Origin: Alphaproteobacteria bacterium
Lineage (GTDB): Bacteria > Myxococcota_A > UBA796 > GCA-2862545
Assembly: GCA_020632875.1 (NCBI GenBank)
Contig: JACKET010000001.1
Span: 558,001 to 622,000, forward strand
Reading direction: 5' to 3'
Length of the DNA: 64,000 bases
This document shows, one piece after another, positions 14,576-24,277 of the stretch. The stretch's first letter is position 1. Each line of letters begins with the position of its first letter. A program made the translations under genes and the position numbers. The notes under the pieces were generated by a model. That model was not told the origin of the DNA. It saw nothing but the letters and a program-made list of their open reading frames with translations, and made no database searches.

Positions 14576-15799
14576 TCACGGCTCGGCGAGCGGATCGAAG
14601 AGCACGTGGACCGCGCCCTCGCCGGGCTCGTCGCGACTCGTGTAGGGCGCGCCGATCGCGAGGTCCATCACCCCATCGTCGTCGAAATCGCCCGCCGCCA
14701 CGCTGATCCCGTAGGCCGACAGCTCGTCGGGGCCCGTCCAGACGGCGCGAGCGTCGTCCGCATCGAGCGTGCCCGCGACCGGACCCTCGAACAGGTACAC
14801 CCGCCCGAGGCCATCGCTGGAGTCGTTCCCGGGGCTGCCGACGAGCAGGTCGGGCTCGCCGTCGCCGTTCATGTCCGCCACGTCACAGGAGAACCCGAAC
14901 CATCCGGCCTCCGGGTGGGGCGTGAGCGTCGCCACGGCGTTGTCGACGATGGTGGTGGACGCGTCGTAGTCGACGGGCAGCACCCAGCCGATCCCGCGGC
15001 GGTCCTCGGCCATGTGTCCGCTCACGAAGAACGCCTCCCCGCCGCCCGAGGTGAGCCCTCCGCACGAACGGAGTCCGGCGTGGGACCGCGGATAGCCGCT
15101 CGGCATGTGTCGAAGCACGAGGTCGCTCTCGGTGACCGGGAGGCTCCAGCGAGAGACCCCACCGGCGAAGTCGTCCAGGACGATCGAACCCCCGATCAGG
15201 GCGCTGGGGGCCCTGATGACCTGGTCCATGCCATAGAGGTCGATTCGCTCCACGAAGTCCGGGCCGAGCAGGGCGGCGAGGCTCTCGAAGCAGAGGTCGA
15301 GCTCACCGTCGCCGTTCACGTCTCCGCAGGGCCCTGCTGGCCACTGTGGCGCGAGCTCGGCCACGACCTCCACGGCCTCCCAGTGCACGCTCTCGTCGAC
15401 GAGCCCACGTGCGATCCGGGCGCCTCGGTCGGGATCGTTGAACACCACCGCGCAGTCGTCCCCTCGCTGCTCTGCGAGGATGAAGTGCACGAAATCGGAC
15501 GCGACCCGGTCGTCGAAGATGCGAGGGACATCGGGATCGTAGAGCTGGACCGAGACACCCGGCTGCAGCACGTCCGCCGGGACGAAGTGGATGCTCGACG
15601 GCCCGGCGACCGCCCCGTCCTGGAAGGCGGCTCCGGATGCGACGACGAGCCGGTCGGGCCCGTCGTCGATCCAGCAGGTGTGGACGCGCTCGCCGGACTT
15701 CGCTCCGTCCACGCCGACGAGCACTGCCGAACCGTCGTCGGGCCAGGGGTCCGGTTCGGTCGTCGCGGAGCATCCGAGCAGCAGCGGGAGCAGGTGCAT
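14576..15799 (-). CDS. FG-GAP/VCBS-repeat lipoprotein
   Basis: The 407-residue product starts at an ATG 8 bases after the pfaA stop codon and has a very short signal peptide with lipobox (LLLGC). Three Asp-rich FG-GAP-type repeats are visible (GDVNGDGELDLCF near residue 160, DMNGDGEPDLLVGSPGND near 310, DFDDDGVMDLAIGAPYTS near 370), as in integrin-like propellers that bind calcium. It is probably exposed on the cell surface. The 8-base spacing makes it part of the pfaD-pfaA transcription unit. A function linked to fatty-acid synthesis is not obvious. Confidence 0.85.
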   Translation of the reverse strand: MHLLPLLLGCSATTEPDPWPDDGSAVLVGVDGAKSGERVHTCWIDDGPDRLVVASGAAFQDGAVAGPSSIHFVPADVLQPGVSVQLYDPDVPRIFDDRVASDFVHFILAEQRGDDCAVVFNDPDRGARIARGLVDESVHWEAVEVVAELAPQWPAGPCGDVNGDGELDLCFESLAALLGPDFVERIDLYGMDQVIRAPSALIGGSIVLDDFAGGVSRWSLPVTESDLVLRHMPSGYPRSHAGLRSCGGLTSGGGEAFFVSGHMAEDRRGIGWVLPVDYDASTTIVDNAVATLTPHPEAGWFGFSCDVADMNGDGEPDLLVGSPGNDSSDGLGRVYLFEGPVAGTLDADDARAVWTGPDELSAYGISVAAGDFDDDGVMDLAIGAPYTSRDEPGEGAVHVLFDPLAEP

Positions 15800-15807
15800 C
15801 CCCGATC

Positions 15808-18800
15808 CTACCGCCGCGCCGCGTACTCCCCGGCGTCGAGCTCGGCGACGATCTCGCCCTGCTCGTCCACGAACGTCGCCTGGAACCGGCCGCTCGCCGC
15901 GTTCGACCGCGTCATCTCCAGGTGGCACGCCACCCGGCCGTCGAACGGCTTGAACTGCCGGAACGACTTGATGCTGCAGGGGAGCGCGCGCGCGCCATGG
16001 GTCTCGCCGACCCACAGCAGCATGAGCTGGAGCGCGCTGTCGACGGTCAGCGGGTCGGTCGTCCACTCGGTGCCGCCAAGGCCGAGGGCCTCCGGGGTGC
16101 TGCTCTTGAGCCACGCGACGATGCCGTGGTCGGAGTAGCCGACCACCTCGTCGATGCCGCGGAACGCGGGGCCGTGGAACAGCCACTGCCCGTATGTCTC
16201 GGCCGTGAAGCGCTGCTTGCCGAGCCCGTTGCTCCCACCGAAGCGCGCGACGACCGGCGCCTCGAACGCGAGGCGCACGGTGGCGCGGTAGTGCGGGCGG
16301 TTCGGCGACGCGAGCTCCATGGCGAGGGCCATCTCGCCGGGCGGCGCCTCGGCGGGCTTCCAGGACAGCGTGAGCTCGGCCCGCCCGCCTTCGAGGACGA
16401 TGCCCTTGAGCACCGAGAGGTCCTCGACCGCGCAGACGTGCATCGTGGGGTACGTCTGGCGCGCGGCGTCCGCGAACCACTCCATGACCATCGCGACCGG
16501 CACGACGGGCGTCCCGTCGATCGCGTGGTCGGAGAGGTAGGGGTGCTCGCCGACCGTCAGGGTGCGCGTGATCGCGCCGGTGCTCGGGCGCGGGCCCTCC
16601 ACCACGACCTCGACGCAGTCCCCGCCGTGCTCGAGCTCGTCGCAGCACAGCTGCGCGCCGAGGTCGAGCGGGATGACGGTCAGGCCGCGCTCCTCGAAGG
16701 CCTTCTTGAGCGCCGGAGTGACCATGCCGGCCTCCCACGGGCCCCAATCGAACGACTTCACGCGGACGCCGCGCTGCGCGAGCTGCAGCCCGGTGTGCGT
16801 GAGGACCTCGTTCGCCATGGCGTAGTCGCACTGGCCGATGTTGCCGTAGCGACCGGCCACGCTGGCGAACATCACCGCGAAGGCGAGGTTGCGGTCCGTG
16901 ACCGAGAGCAGGGCGTCGAGGCCGTCCACCTTGGTGCCGAACACGCTGTCGAACTGCTCGGGGGTCTTGTCGACCAGCAGCTTGTCCGCGAGCACGCCGG
17001 CGCCGTGCACGATGCCGACGACCGGCTTGCCGATGCGGGCCACGGCGGCTTCGACGTCGTCCGCGTCGCGGATGTCGACGCTCGCGTACGTGACCTTCGA
17101 GCCGGCCGCGCGGATGGCGGCGAGGTTGTCGCGCACCTCGCGGGCCGCCTGGACCCTGCCCACGGCGCCCGTCATCTCCTTCGGGGTGAACTTCGCGCCG
17201 CGCTGGCGGGCGTCTGCGATGAACGCCGCCTGGAGCTGGTCGTCCGGCACGCCGTACGCCCACGCCGGGTCGCCCTCGGCCACGGCGGAGCGGCCGAGGA
17301 GCAGGAGCTCCGGCTTCCAGCGCTTCGCCATCTCGATGACCACGGCCGCGGTCACGCCGCGCGCACCGCCGCTCACGACGACGAGATCGCCCGGCCGGCA
17401 CGGCGCGCCGCTGTCGGAGCCCGGCATCCGCGCCACCGCGTTGTGCAGGTGGAAGATGCCCGTGCGCTGCACGCCGATCTCGACGGCCCCGTGGTCCTCC
17501 ACGAGGGCCTCGGCGAGGCGGTCGATGGCAGCGGTCGGGTCGATGTCCACGGCGAGGAAGCGCCCGTCCCACTCGTGCGACAGGGTCTTCGGGAGGCCGG
17601 CCAGCGCGCCCTGGAGCGGCTCCTTGCACTTCTTCAGCCCGAAGTCGCCGCCCATCGCGCTCACCGTCGCGAAGAACGGCACGGGCCCGGTGGCCTTCGC
17701 GAGCAGGAACGCGCCGCGCACGCGCTCGACGAGGTCGTCGCCGCTCGCACCGACGCACGCGAGGTGCACGACGCCGTCACACGCCGGGATCGCGAGGGGA
17801 GCCGACCAGTCGGGGTCGACGACGAACGCGTCCACGCCGCGCGAACGCAGCGCTTCGACGAGCTTCTCGGCCTTGCCGAGCTTGTCCGCGGTGACCGCGA
17901 TGCGCCCGGCAGGAACGGCCGGGAGCCCCGGACCACACGGCACGACGCGCACTTCCTTCCGGAGCAGGGCTACGCCGGGTAGAAGTCGCACCATGGCGGG
18001 GGGTTGCGTCGAACGGGCCGCGACGGGCGCGACTCCAGCGGTCTCCGCGAGGTACGCGGTGACCTCCTCCAGCGTCCGCAGCGCGGACAGGCGGTCGTTG
18101 TCGAGCTCGGGGAGCCCGGGGACCTTGTCCTGCACGGCGGAGAGGATCTCGACCCGCTTGATGGAGTCGATGCCGAGGTCGGCCTCGAGGTCCATGCCCG
18201 GCTCGAGCATGTCGCGCGGGTAGCCGGTCTTCTCGGCCACGGCGTCGAACATGGCGTTGGCGATGGCGTCGTCGGCGGGCGCGGCGCTCTGCGGGGCGGG
18301 GACCGTGGGCCGGGGAGCGTGGACCGCGGGAGCGGCCGGCTGGGGCGTGCCGTTCCGACCGGTGGTGGGCGTGATGGGCTTCGCGCGCGCGTCGAGCAGG
18401 GGAGGCATGTCGTCGGCGACGGCGACCGTGGTGGAGAGGCCCGGGAGCTTCTGCGTGGCGGGCGTCTTCGTGCCCTGGCCGAGGAACGAGCCCACGAGCG
18501 CGGCGGCTTCGGTGCTCATCATCGACTTCATGCCGGACGTGTCGGCGCTCGGCGGCATGAGGGCGGGGACCGGCGCTGCGGCGAGCGGAGCAGGCGCGGC
18601 AACGGCAACGGGAGCCGGGGCGGCGACGGGGGCGGGCGCTGCGGGCTGGAGCGCGGCGCTGACGCTGGGACGCGCGATCGGGATGCTCGACTGGCCCGTG
18701 GCCGCGAGCTCGACGAGCCGGGCGTGGGTCTGGAACAGCGTGTGGAAGCTCGCGTTGGCCTCGGCGTGGGCGCGGAGGAAGTCCGCGTGGACCTGGGCGG

Positions 18801-21800
18801 TGCGCTCCTGGGTGCTCTGGAACGCGAGCAGCGTGGCGCGCGTGGACTCGAGCAGGGCGGTGAGGTCGTCGGACATGGCGGTTATCCTCTGGGTCGTGCG
18901 CGCGGGCACGGGTGCGGATGCGGGCTTCGCGCTCGGGGCCGCGGGCGGAGCCTTCGCGGACGGAGCGGTCGGGACGGGCTTCTGAGCCGCGGCCTTCGCG
19001 GCGGGTGCGGTGTGGACGGGCGCGGGGGCTGGCGCGGGCGCGACGCCCGCGCGCTGGGCGATGAGCCGGGCCTGGCGGATGGCCTCGGTCTCCGGCGGGT
19101 GCTTCGTGGACTCGAATTTGTAGTTTGCGCCGTTCAGGCCGACGGTCGCTTTGCTCCGGCCGACGGGCGGCAGGGGCGGGAGCGCCTGACCGAGCAGCGG
19201 CTCCAGGTCGACCGCCACGCCCGCCGCGAGCAGCTGGGCGAGGGCGTTCTTCAGCTGGAGGTCGCCGTCGACGCGGTGGCGGTGGCGGTCCATCGCGACG
19301 ACCGCGATGTCGGTGCGGTTGCCGAGGGTCTTGCGCACGAGCGTCGAGAGCACGCCCTTCGGCCCGACCTCGACGAAGGTGCGGACGCCCGAAGCGGCGA
19401 GGTTCTGCACGATGCCCACCCAGTCGACCGGCTGCGCGATCTGCTCGGAGAGCATGCGGCGCGCGAGGTTCCCGTCGCTCGGGTAGGGCTGCGCGGTGGC
19501 GCAGGCGTAGACCGGGATGCGCGGCTTCGCGAACGACAGCGCGCCGAGCGCCTTGCCGTACGGCACCACGGCGTCGGCGACGAGCTCGCTGTGGAACGCG
19601 GCGCTCACGCTGATCGGCTTCGCGGCGAGCCCGGCGGCCTCCAGGGCCTTCACGGCCTGGTCGATCGCGGTGCGGCTGCCGGAGATGACGCCCTGCTCGG
19701 GGTGGTTGCGGTTCGCGAGCACGACGCCCGGCACCCGCGCGATGACGCGCTGGATCTGGTCGAGCGGGCCCGACACGGCGGCCATCGTGCCGCGGTCGTG
19801 GTCGCCGGCACCCATCGCCTCGCCGCGCACGCGGGAGGCCGTGAACAGCGCCTCCTCGTCGTAGACGCCGGCGGCGTACAGCGCGACGAGCTCGCCGTAG
19901 CTGTGGCCCGCGACGGCATCCGGGCGCAGGCCGAACGCGGCGAGCAGGTCGAGCATGCCCTTCGACAGGGCGCCGATGGCGGGCTGGGCCCACTCGGTGG
20001 CGCGCAGGGCGGCCTCGTCGGCTTCGGCGTCGCCGTAGGGCGGCGGGAACGTGACCTTCGAGAGCGGCGCGCGACCGTGCAGGCGGAAGTGCTCGTCGGC
20101 GTCGTCGAGCGCGGCGCGGACGACCGGCCAGCGGATGGCGAGGTCGCGGCCCATCTCGACGTACTGCGAGCCCTGGCCCGGGAACAGGAAGGCGACCTTG
20201 CCGGGAGCGCCGGTGCGCACGCCGTAGTGCACGTCACCACGGCTGCCCGGGCCGCGACCGAGCTGCGCCGCGGCGGCCTTCAGCGCTGCCTGGAAGTCCT
20301 CGGCGGTGCAGGCGAACGCCAGCACGTGGGCGTGGCGGCCGGTGAAGGCCTCCTGCGTGCCGCGCGCGAGGTGGGCGAACGTCGGGGCGACCTGCACGTC
20401 GGCCTCGAGCTTCGCGAGGGCGCGCGTGAGGCCTGCCACGTCGCTCGCCTCGAGCGTGAACAGCTCGCCGCGCGCGGGCTCGAGCGCCCGGAACGCCGTG
20501 TCGGAGCCGTACTCCTCGAGCACGCAGTGGTAGTTCGTGCCGCCGAAGCCGAACGCGCTCACCGCCGCGCGGCGGGGATGGTCCTTCGCGCGGATCCAGG
20601 GGCGCGCGTGCGGGCTCATGAAGAACGGGCTGTTCTCGAAGCCCATCTTCGGGTTCGGCTCGACGACCTTCGCGGTCGGCGGGAGCACGCGGTGGTGCAG
20701 CGCGAGCACGGCCTTCACGAGGCCCGCGGCGCCCGCGGTGCTCTTCGTGTGCCCGATCTGCGACTTCACGCTGCCGATCTGCACCCAGCGGTCGTCGCGA
20801 CCGACCGAGCCGAAGACCTCCTTCAGGCCGGTGATCTCGGCGAGGTCGCCCGCCTTCGTGCCGGTGCCGTGGGCCTCGACGAGCTCGACCGTCGCGGGCG
20901 ACACGTCGGACATCGCGTACGCGCGGCGCAGGCACTTCGCCTGGCCCGCGGGGTTCGGGGCGTAGATGCTCTTGTAGCGGCCGTCCGAGCTGCTGCCGAG
21001 CCCCTTGATGACCGCGTAGATCCGGTCGCCGTCGCGCTCGGCGTCTTCGAGGCGCTTGCACGCGACCATCGCGATGCCCTCGCCGATGAGGATGCCGTCG
21101 CTCTGGGCGTCGAAGGGCTTCGCGTCGCCCTGCTTCGTGAAGGCCGGCGTGCGCGTGAAGCACTGGAACATGAACGTGTCGTTGAGGCAGTCGGCACCGC
21201 CCGTGAGGACGACGTCGCTGCGGTACGACGTGAGCTCGGAGAGCGCGTACTGCATCGCGGCCAGCGAGCTGGCGCACGCGGCGTCGACCACGGCGTTGGT
21301 GCCGCCGAGGTCGAAGCGATTCGTGATCCGCCCGGTGACGACGTTGCCCAGCAGCCCGGGGAAGCTCTGCTCGGTCCAGGTGGGGAGGTGCGCGCCGATG
21401 TCGTTCACGACAGCGTCCGCGACCCGGTCGTCGACGCCGCAGCGCTTCAGCGCCTTGCGCCACACGGGCCCGAACAGGCGGGCGCCGAGGGTCACCGCCA
21501 TCTCCTGCGTGCCGGTGACGCCGAGGATGCACGCGACCTTCTCGCGGTCCCAGTCGCTCTTCGCGGGGTCGAGGCCGGCGTCGATGAGCGCCTCGCGCGC
21601 GACGATCAGCGACAGGAGCTGGGTCGTGTCGATCGACTCGAGCATGTTCGGCGGGATGCCGAACTCGACCGGGTCGAACGGGTAGTCGTCGAGGAAGCCG
21701 CCCCGCGTGCACCAGGTCTTGTCCTTGGCGTTCGGGTCGTCGGAGTGGTGCTCGGCCGGGTCCCACGAGTGGTTGGCGGGCACGTCGGAGATGCAGTCCG

Positions 21801-21900
21801 CCGCGTCCAGGATGTTCCGCCAGTAGGCCGCCAGCGACGGAGCCTTCGGGAACAGGCTCGCCATGCCGACGATCGCGATGGGGGGATGACGATGGCTCAT
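15808..21900 (-). CDS. pfaA: PUFA synthase-type multienzyme PfaA/Pfa2: KS-MAT-ACP-KR-DH
   Basis: This 2,030-residue synthase subunit contains an intact ketosynthase (about 1-465; Cys 209 in DAACASS, His in EAHGTGT near 344 and QIGHT near 384). A malonyl/acyl transferase follows (about 565-880; GHSYGE Ser near 667 and AFHSE His near 770). After a long Ala/Pro linker with a helical segment comes one acyl carrier protein (about 1210-1290; DLGIDSIKR, Ser near 1246). A ketoreductase (about 1340-1760; GGARGV, later YAMAN) and a C-terminal DH (about 1770-2030; HPYLSDH) complete it. PUFA synthases usually carry three or more tandem ACPs, so a single ACP is unusual. The ATG overlaps the pfaD stop as ATGA, which indicates translational coupling. 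The frame is open further upstream, but that part overlaps pfaD. Confidence 0.93.
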   Translation of the reverse strand: MSHRHPPIAIVGMASLFPKAPSLAAYWRNILDAADCISDVPANHSWDPAEHHSDDPNAKDKTWCTRGGFLDDYPFDPVEFGIPPNMLESIDTTQLLSLIVAREALIDAGLDPAKSDWDREKVACILGVTGTQEMAVTLGARLFGPVWRKALKRCGVDDRVADAVVNDIGAHLPTWTEQSFPGLLGNVVTGRITNRFDLGGTNAVVDAACASSLAAMQYALSELTSYRSDVVLTGGADCLNDTFMFQCFTRTPAFTKQGDAKPFDAQSDGILIGEGIAMVACKRLEDAERDGDRIYAVIKGLGSSSDGRYKSIYAPNPAGQAKCLRRAYAMSDVSPATVELVEAHGTGTKAGDLAEITGLKEVFGSVGRDDRWVQIGSVKSQIGHTKSTAGAAGLVKAVLALHHRVLPPTAKVVEPNPKMGFENSPFFMSPHARPWIRAKDHPRRAAVSAFGFGGTNYHCVLEEYGSDTAFRALEPARGELFTLEASDVAGLTRALAKLEADVQVAPTFAHLARGTQEAFTGRHAHVLAFACTAEDFQAALKAAAAQLGRGPGSRGDVHYGVRTGAPGKVAFLFPGQGSQYVEMGRDLAIRWPVVRAALDDADEHFRLHGRAPLSKVTFPPPYGDAEADEAALRATEWAQPAIGALSKGMLDLLAAFGLRPDAVAGHSYGELVALYAAGVYDEEALFTASRVRGEAMGAGDHDRGTMAAVSGPLDQIQRVIARVPGVVLANRNHPEQGVISGSRTAIDQAVKALEAAGLAAKPISVSAAFHSELVADAVVPYGKALGALSFAKPRIPVYACATAQPYPSDGNLARRMLSEQIAQPVDWVGIVQNLAASGVRTFVEVGPKGVLSTLVRKTLGNRTDIAVVAMDRHRHRVDGDLQLKNALAQLLAAGVAVDLEPLLGQALPPLPPVGRSKATVGLNGANYKFESTKHPPETEAIRQARLIAQRAGVAPAPAPAPVHTAPAAKAAAQKPVPTAPSAKAPPAAPSAKPASAPVPARTTQRITAMSDDLTALLESTRATLLAFQSTQERTAQVHADFLRAHAEANASFHTLFQTHARLVELAATGQSSIPIARPSVSAALQPAAPAPVAAPAPVAVAAPAPLAAAPVPALMPPSADTSGMKSMMSTEAAALVGSFLGQGTKTPATQKLPGLSTTVAVADDMPPLLDARAKPITPTTGRNGTPQPAAPAVHAPRPTVPAPQSAAPADDAIANAMFDAVAEKTGYPRDMLEPGMDLEADLGIDSIKRVEILSAVQDKVPGLPELDNDRLSALRTLEEVTAYLAETAGVAPVAARSTQPPAMVRLLPGVALLRKEVRVVPCGPGLPAVPAGRIAVTADKLGKAEKLVEALRSRGVDAFVVDPDWSAPLAIPACDGVVHLACVGASGDDLVERVRGAFLLAKATGPVPFFATVSAMGGDFGLKKCKEPLQGALAGLPKTLSHEWDGRFLAVDIDPTAAIDRLAEALVEDHGAVEIGVQRTGIFHLHNAVARMPGSDSGAPCRPGDLVVVSGGARGVTAAVVIEMAKRWKPELLLLGRSAVAEGDPAWAYGVPDDQLQAAFIADARQRGAKFTPKEMTGAVGRVQAAREVRDNLAAIRAAGSKVTYASVDIRDADDVEAAVARIGKPVVGIVHGAGVLADKLLVDKTPEQFDSVFGTKVDGLDALLSVTDRNLAFAVMFASVAGRYGNIGQCDYAMANEVLTHTGLQLAQRGVRVKSFDWGPWEAGMVTPALKKAFEERGLTVIPLDLGAQLCCDELEHGGDCVEVVVEGPRPSTGAITRTLTVGEHPYLSDHAIDGTPVVPVAMVMEWFADAARQTYPTMHVCAVEDLSVLKGIVLEGGRAELTLSWKPAEAPPGEMALAMELASPNRPHYRATVRLAFEAPVVARFGGSNGLGKQRFTAETYGQWLFHGPAFRGIDEVVGYSDHGIVAWLKSSTPEALGLGGTEWTTDPLTVDSALQLMLLWVGETHGARALPCSIKSFRQFKPFDGRVACHLEMTRSNAASGRFQATFVDEQGEIVAELDAGEYAARR

Positions 21901-23540
21901 CGGGGAAGTCCTGGGTCGAGGGGACGGGGGCGCCAGGTGCGGCTCTCGGGGCCGGCATCCACGCCCTGGTTCAGGAGCGCATTGCTGCGGGTGATGGCGG
22001 CGGCGCCGGCCAGCATGTTGGCGGCGACGGTGACGACGCGGCGCTCGGCCGGGTCGGCGAGGAAGGTGCCGCGCGTCCAGGCGTTGAACGCGCCGATGCC
22101 GGGACCGCACCAGATCTGGGTGTCGAGCTTGCGGCTCTCGTCGCCGCCGATCGCCCAGTGGCTCGAGAGCCCGAGGTACCAGCGGAACACGAGGGCCATC
22201 TTGTGCTTCGGGTCGGTCGCCGCGCGGTCGAGCTGTGTGGGGTCGCGCTCGGCGAAGAACTGCTCGCAGCCGGCCCAGACCTCGGCGACGGGCTTGCGGA
22301 ACACGGACTTCTCGAGCTTCGCGAGGGTGTCGGCGTCGATCTCGTCGAGCGAGGCGTGGCGCCGGTAGAGCTCGTAGAGCTGGGCGCCGCGCATCGCGAA
22401 CAGCGTGCCGCGCTTGAGCACCTGCACCTCGACGCCCGCTTCGAACATGTCGGACGCCGGCGCCATGCCCACGTCGGCCGCGCCGGCGTCGGCGAGCATG
22501 GCCTTGACCATGGGCGACGTGCCGGACTCGACGCACGCCTGGTTCACCGTGCCCGTCAGCACGTAGGCCGCGCCGAGCGCGAAGGCCGCCGCGGTCGACG
22601 CGGGCGTGCAGATGCCGCCGCCCACGCCGACGCGCACGGGCCGTGCGTACCCCTCCTCCGCGCAGACGCGGTCGCGCAGGGCGAGGATCAGCGGGAGCAG
22701 CACGGGCATGGGCCGGTTGTCGGTGTGCCCGCCGGAGTCGGCCTCGGCGCTGAGGTCGTCGGCCATCGGCACGTGGGCGGCGAGCTTCGCCTCGTGCTCG
22801 GTGATCGCGCCCTTCTCGACGAGCGCGCGGAGCATCTTCTCGGGTGCAGGGCGGAGGAACTTCTCGGCGACCTCTTCGCGGCTGATCTTCGCCACGATGC
22901 GGTTCGGGACCACGATCGAGCCGTCGGGGGCCGTGTGGATGCCCGACACGCGGAGCTGCACGACCTGCGGGGTGAGCCCGAGGTACGCCGCGGCGGACAC
23001 GTTGCGCACGCCGCGCGCGAGGTAGAGCTCGACGGTCTCCTGCTCCTGCCAGGGCTCGTGGGGGCTGTGGATCAGGTTGAAGCCGTAGGGACGGTCGCCC
23101 ACGGCGGCCTGGATGCGGTCGATCGCCGCGGTGATGCGCTTCGTGGGGAGGCCCGCCGCGCCGAAGAACGCGAGCAGGCCGGCGTTGGCCATCGCGATCA
23201 CGAGCTCTTCGCTGGCGATGCCGTTCGCCATGGCGCCGGCGACGTAGTTCGCCCGGACGCCGTAGTGCGAGCGGAACGACGGATCGCCCAGCTGGTCGGG
23301 CGTGAGCGCCGGGACCCACGCGAGCAGCGGCAGGGCGCCGCGCGGAGCGGTGGTGGCGCCGAGCAGCACCTGGCCCTCGCGGCACACGCCGATGTCGCCG
23401 TCGAGGGACACGACGGCGAAGGGCGTCGCGAGCTCGCGGAGCGCGTCGACCACGGCCTGACGCCCGGGCTCGACCGGGCGAGATCCGGGGATCGACCAGC
23501 CGAGTGGCGTCGTAGGGAGGGTCTGGATGTGGTGTCCCAT
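21897..23540 (-). CDS. pfaD: PUFA synthase-type enoyl reductase PfaD/Pfa1
   Basis: The 547-residue product has the PfaD architecture: an N-terminal leader, then a nitronate-monooxygenase-like FMN TIM barrel. Visible segments include the MANGIASEELVIAMANAGLL region near residue 107, GFNLIHSPHEP near 170, GVGGGICTP near 305 and ALGAAYVLTGTVNQA near 325. PfaD is the trans-acting enoyl reductase that works with PfaA and PfaC during chain extension. The ATG has a GAGG-type ribosome site in the adjacent bases. It is the first gene of the minus-strand unit pfaD-pfaA-FG-GAP lipoprotein. An inverted repeat similar to one before pfaC lies about 100 bases upstream. Confidence 0.93.
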   Translation of the reverse strand: MGHHIQTLPTTPLGWSIPGSRPVEPGRQAVVDALRELATPFAVVSLDGDIGVCREGQVLLGATTAPRGALPLLAWVPALTPDQLGDPSFRSHYGVRANYVAGAMANGIASEELVIAMANAGLLAFFGAAGLPTKRITAAIDRIQAAVGDRPYGFNLIHSPHEPWQEQETVELYLARGVRNVSAAAYLGLTPQVVQLRVSGIHTAPDGSIVVPNRIVAKISREEVAEKFLRPAPEKMLRALVEKGAITEHEAKLAAHVPMADDLSAEADSGGHTDNRPMPVLLPLILALRDRVCAEEGYARPVRVGVGGGICTPASTAAAFALGAAYVLTGTVNQACVESGTSPMVKAMLADAGAADVGMAPASDMFEAGVEVQVLKRGTLFAMRGAQLYELYRRHASLDEIDADTLAKLEKSVFRKPVAEVWAGCEQFFAERDPTQLDRAATDPKHKMALVFRWYLGLSSHWAIGGDESRKLDTQIWCGPGIGAFNAWTRGTFLADPAERRVVTVAANMLAGAAAITRSNALLNQGVDAGPESRTWRPRPLDPGLPR

Positions 23541-23828
23541 GGTCCTCGGGGGAAGACGACAGGGGCCCTCGTAACACGTCGGTCAGGTTCGGGGACAGCA
23601 AAAAACCACGGATGGACGCCCGATATTGGCCCTGAAAACTGGCCCGGTGGCCAGGAAGTGCACGAAGCGCACGGAGACCCGTCGACAATGCCGCAGGCGC
23701 CGGGCGCGGCGTCCGGCGAATCCCGCCGCCCGACGGATCCCGCCGCGGATCCGCAGCCCCGCGGACCCGATCCTCCGCACGGTGGACAAGCCGGGGTTCC
23801 TGTGGGATTCGTAGGCGCCGGGGGCGAC
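23541..23828. other. Intergenic region upstream of pfaD
   Basis: This 288-base spacer separates the divergent pfaD gene and a small plus-strand gene, so promoters for both should lie here. I see the CTGGCC inverted repeat at 23638-23655, an A6 run at 23600-23605 and, in the right half, partly repeated GGATCCCGCCG-like units. I could not find a convincing -35/-10 pair. Confidence 0.5.
23638..23655. promoter_or_regulatory. Inverted repeat shared with the pfaC upstream region
   Basis: ACTGGCCCGGTGGCCAGG contains 6-base arms CTGGCC and GGCCAG around CGGT. It lies about 100 bases upstream of the pfaD start and matches the element at 9731-9748 at 15 of 18 positions. It is a candidate common operator for the split PUFA synthase genes. 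Confidence 0.45.
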
Positions 23829-24029
23829 ATGGCGCACGAAGACCAGAAGACCGAGATGTACTCCCAGATGGACTGGCGCGAGCCCGTGAAGACGCGGTCC
23901 GACCTGCCGGATCTCGCGGAAGAAGGCGAGTGCTGCTACGTCCAGGACGAGTCGGCGATCTACGCGTTCCGCGAAGGCGGTTGGATCAAGGAGATCGCCA
24001 AGGAGAACAACAAGTCTCCGGAGCCCTGA
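23829..24029 (+). CDS. Small hypothetical protein (66 aa)
   Basis: The ATG at 23829 opens a 66-residue acidic, soluble protein with a recognisable C-terminal pattern: a Cys pair, then VQDESAIYAFREGGWIKEI. This resembles the short beta-hairpin tail (value display plus Trp) found in phage and other structural proteins of the form xxYxFxxGxW. I cannot name a family. A G-rich stretch precedes the start. The reading frame is open far upstream on the opposite strand of pfaD, but that part is a shadow. Heptad repeats begin one base after its stop codon. Confidence 0.6.
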   Translation: MAHEDQKTEMYSQMDWREPVKTRSDLPDLAEEGECCYVQDESAIYAFREGGWIKEIAKENNKSPEP

Positions 24030-24030
24030 G

Positions 24031-24079
24031 CCGTCGACGTGGACGGTTGACCGTTGACCGTGGACCGCGGACCGGTGGA
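24031..24079. repeat. Degenerate heptad array (CCGTGGA family)
   Basis: About seven imperfect units (CCGTCGA, CGTGGA, CGGTTGA, CCGTTGA, CCGTGGA, CCGCGGA, CCGGTGGA) follow directly after the small gene's stop. The units share the GGACCGT core seen in arrays at 5655, 6971, 34357 and 43220. Confidence 0.75.
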
Positions 24080-24103
24080 GGGGACCGGGGAGCGTGGCGA
24101 CCT

Positions 24104-24257
24104 CCCGTACGCGTTCCCGTACCCGTCCCCGTTCCCGGAGACGCGGCGAGCCGGTCGATCGGTTCCGGTGGATCCCAGGCCGAATCGCCTTCGGTCCCCG
24201 GTCGTGAGCACCCCGACACCCCCCCATCGGGAACGGGAACGGGAACGGGAACGGGAG
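24104..24257. repeat. Opposed hexad arrays between convergent genes
   Basis: Imperfect CCCGTT-type hexads at 24104-24139 face five CGGGAA-type hexads at 24228-24257. The two blocks are in opposite orientation, so the transcript could fold into a long hairpin. They lie between the convergent small gene (ends 24029) and the SDR gene (ends 24278), where a bidirectional terminator would be expected. Confidence 0.7.
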
Positions 24258-24277
24258 GAGCCCGGAGCGAGGAGCGC

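Noticed and set aside
22158..24029. Plus-strand ORF of 623 residues ending in the small 66-aa gene
   Set aside because: Most of it is antisense to pfaD. Only the last 66 residues from the ATG at 23829 look like a protein.
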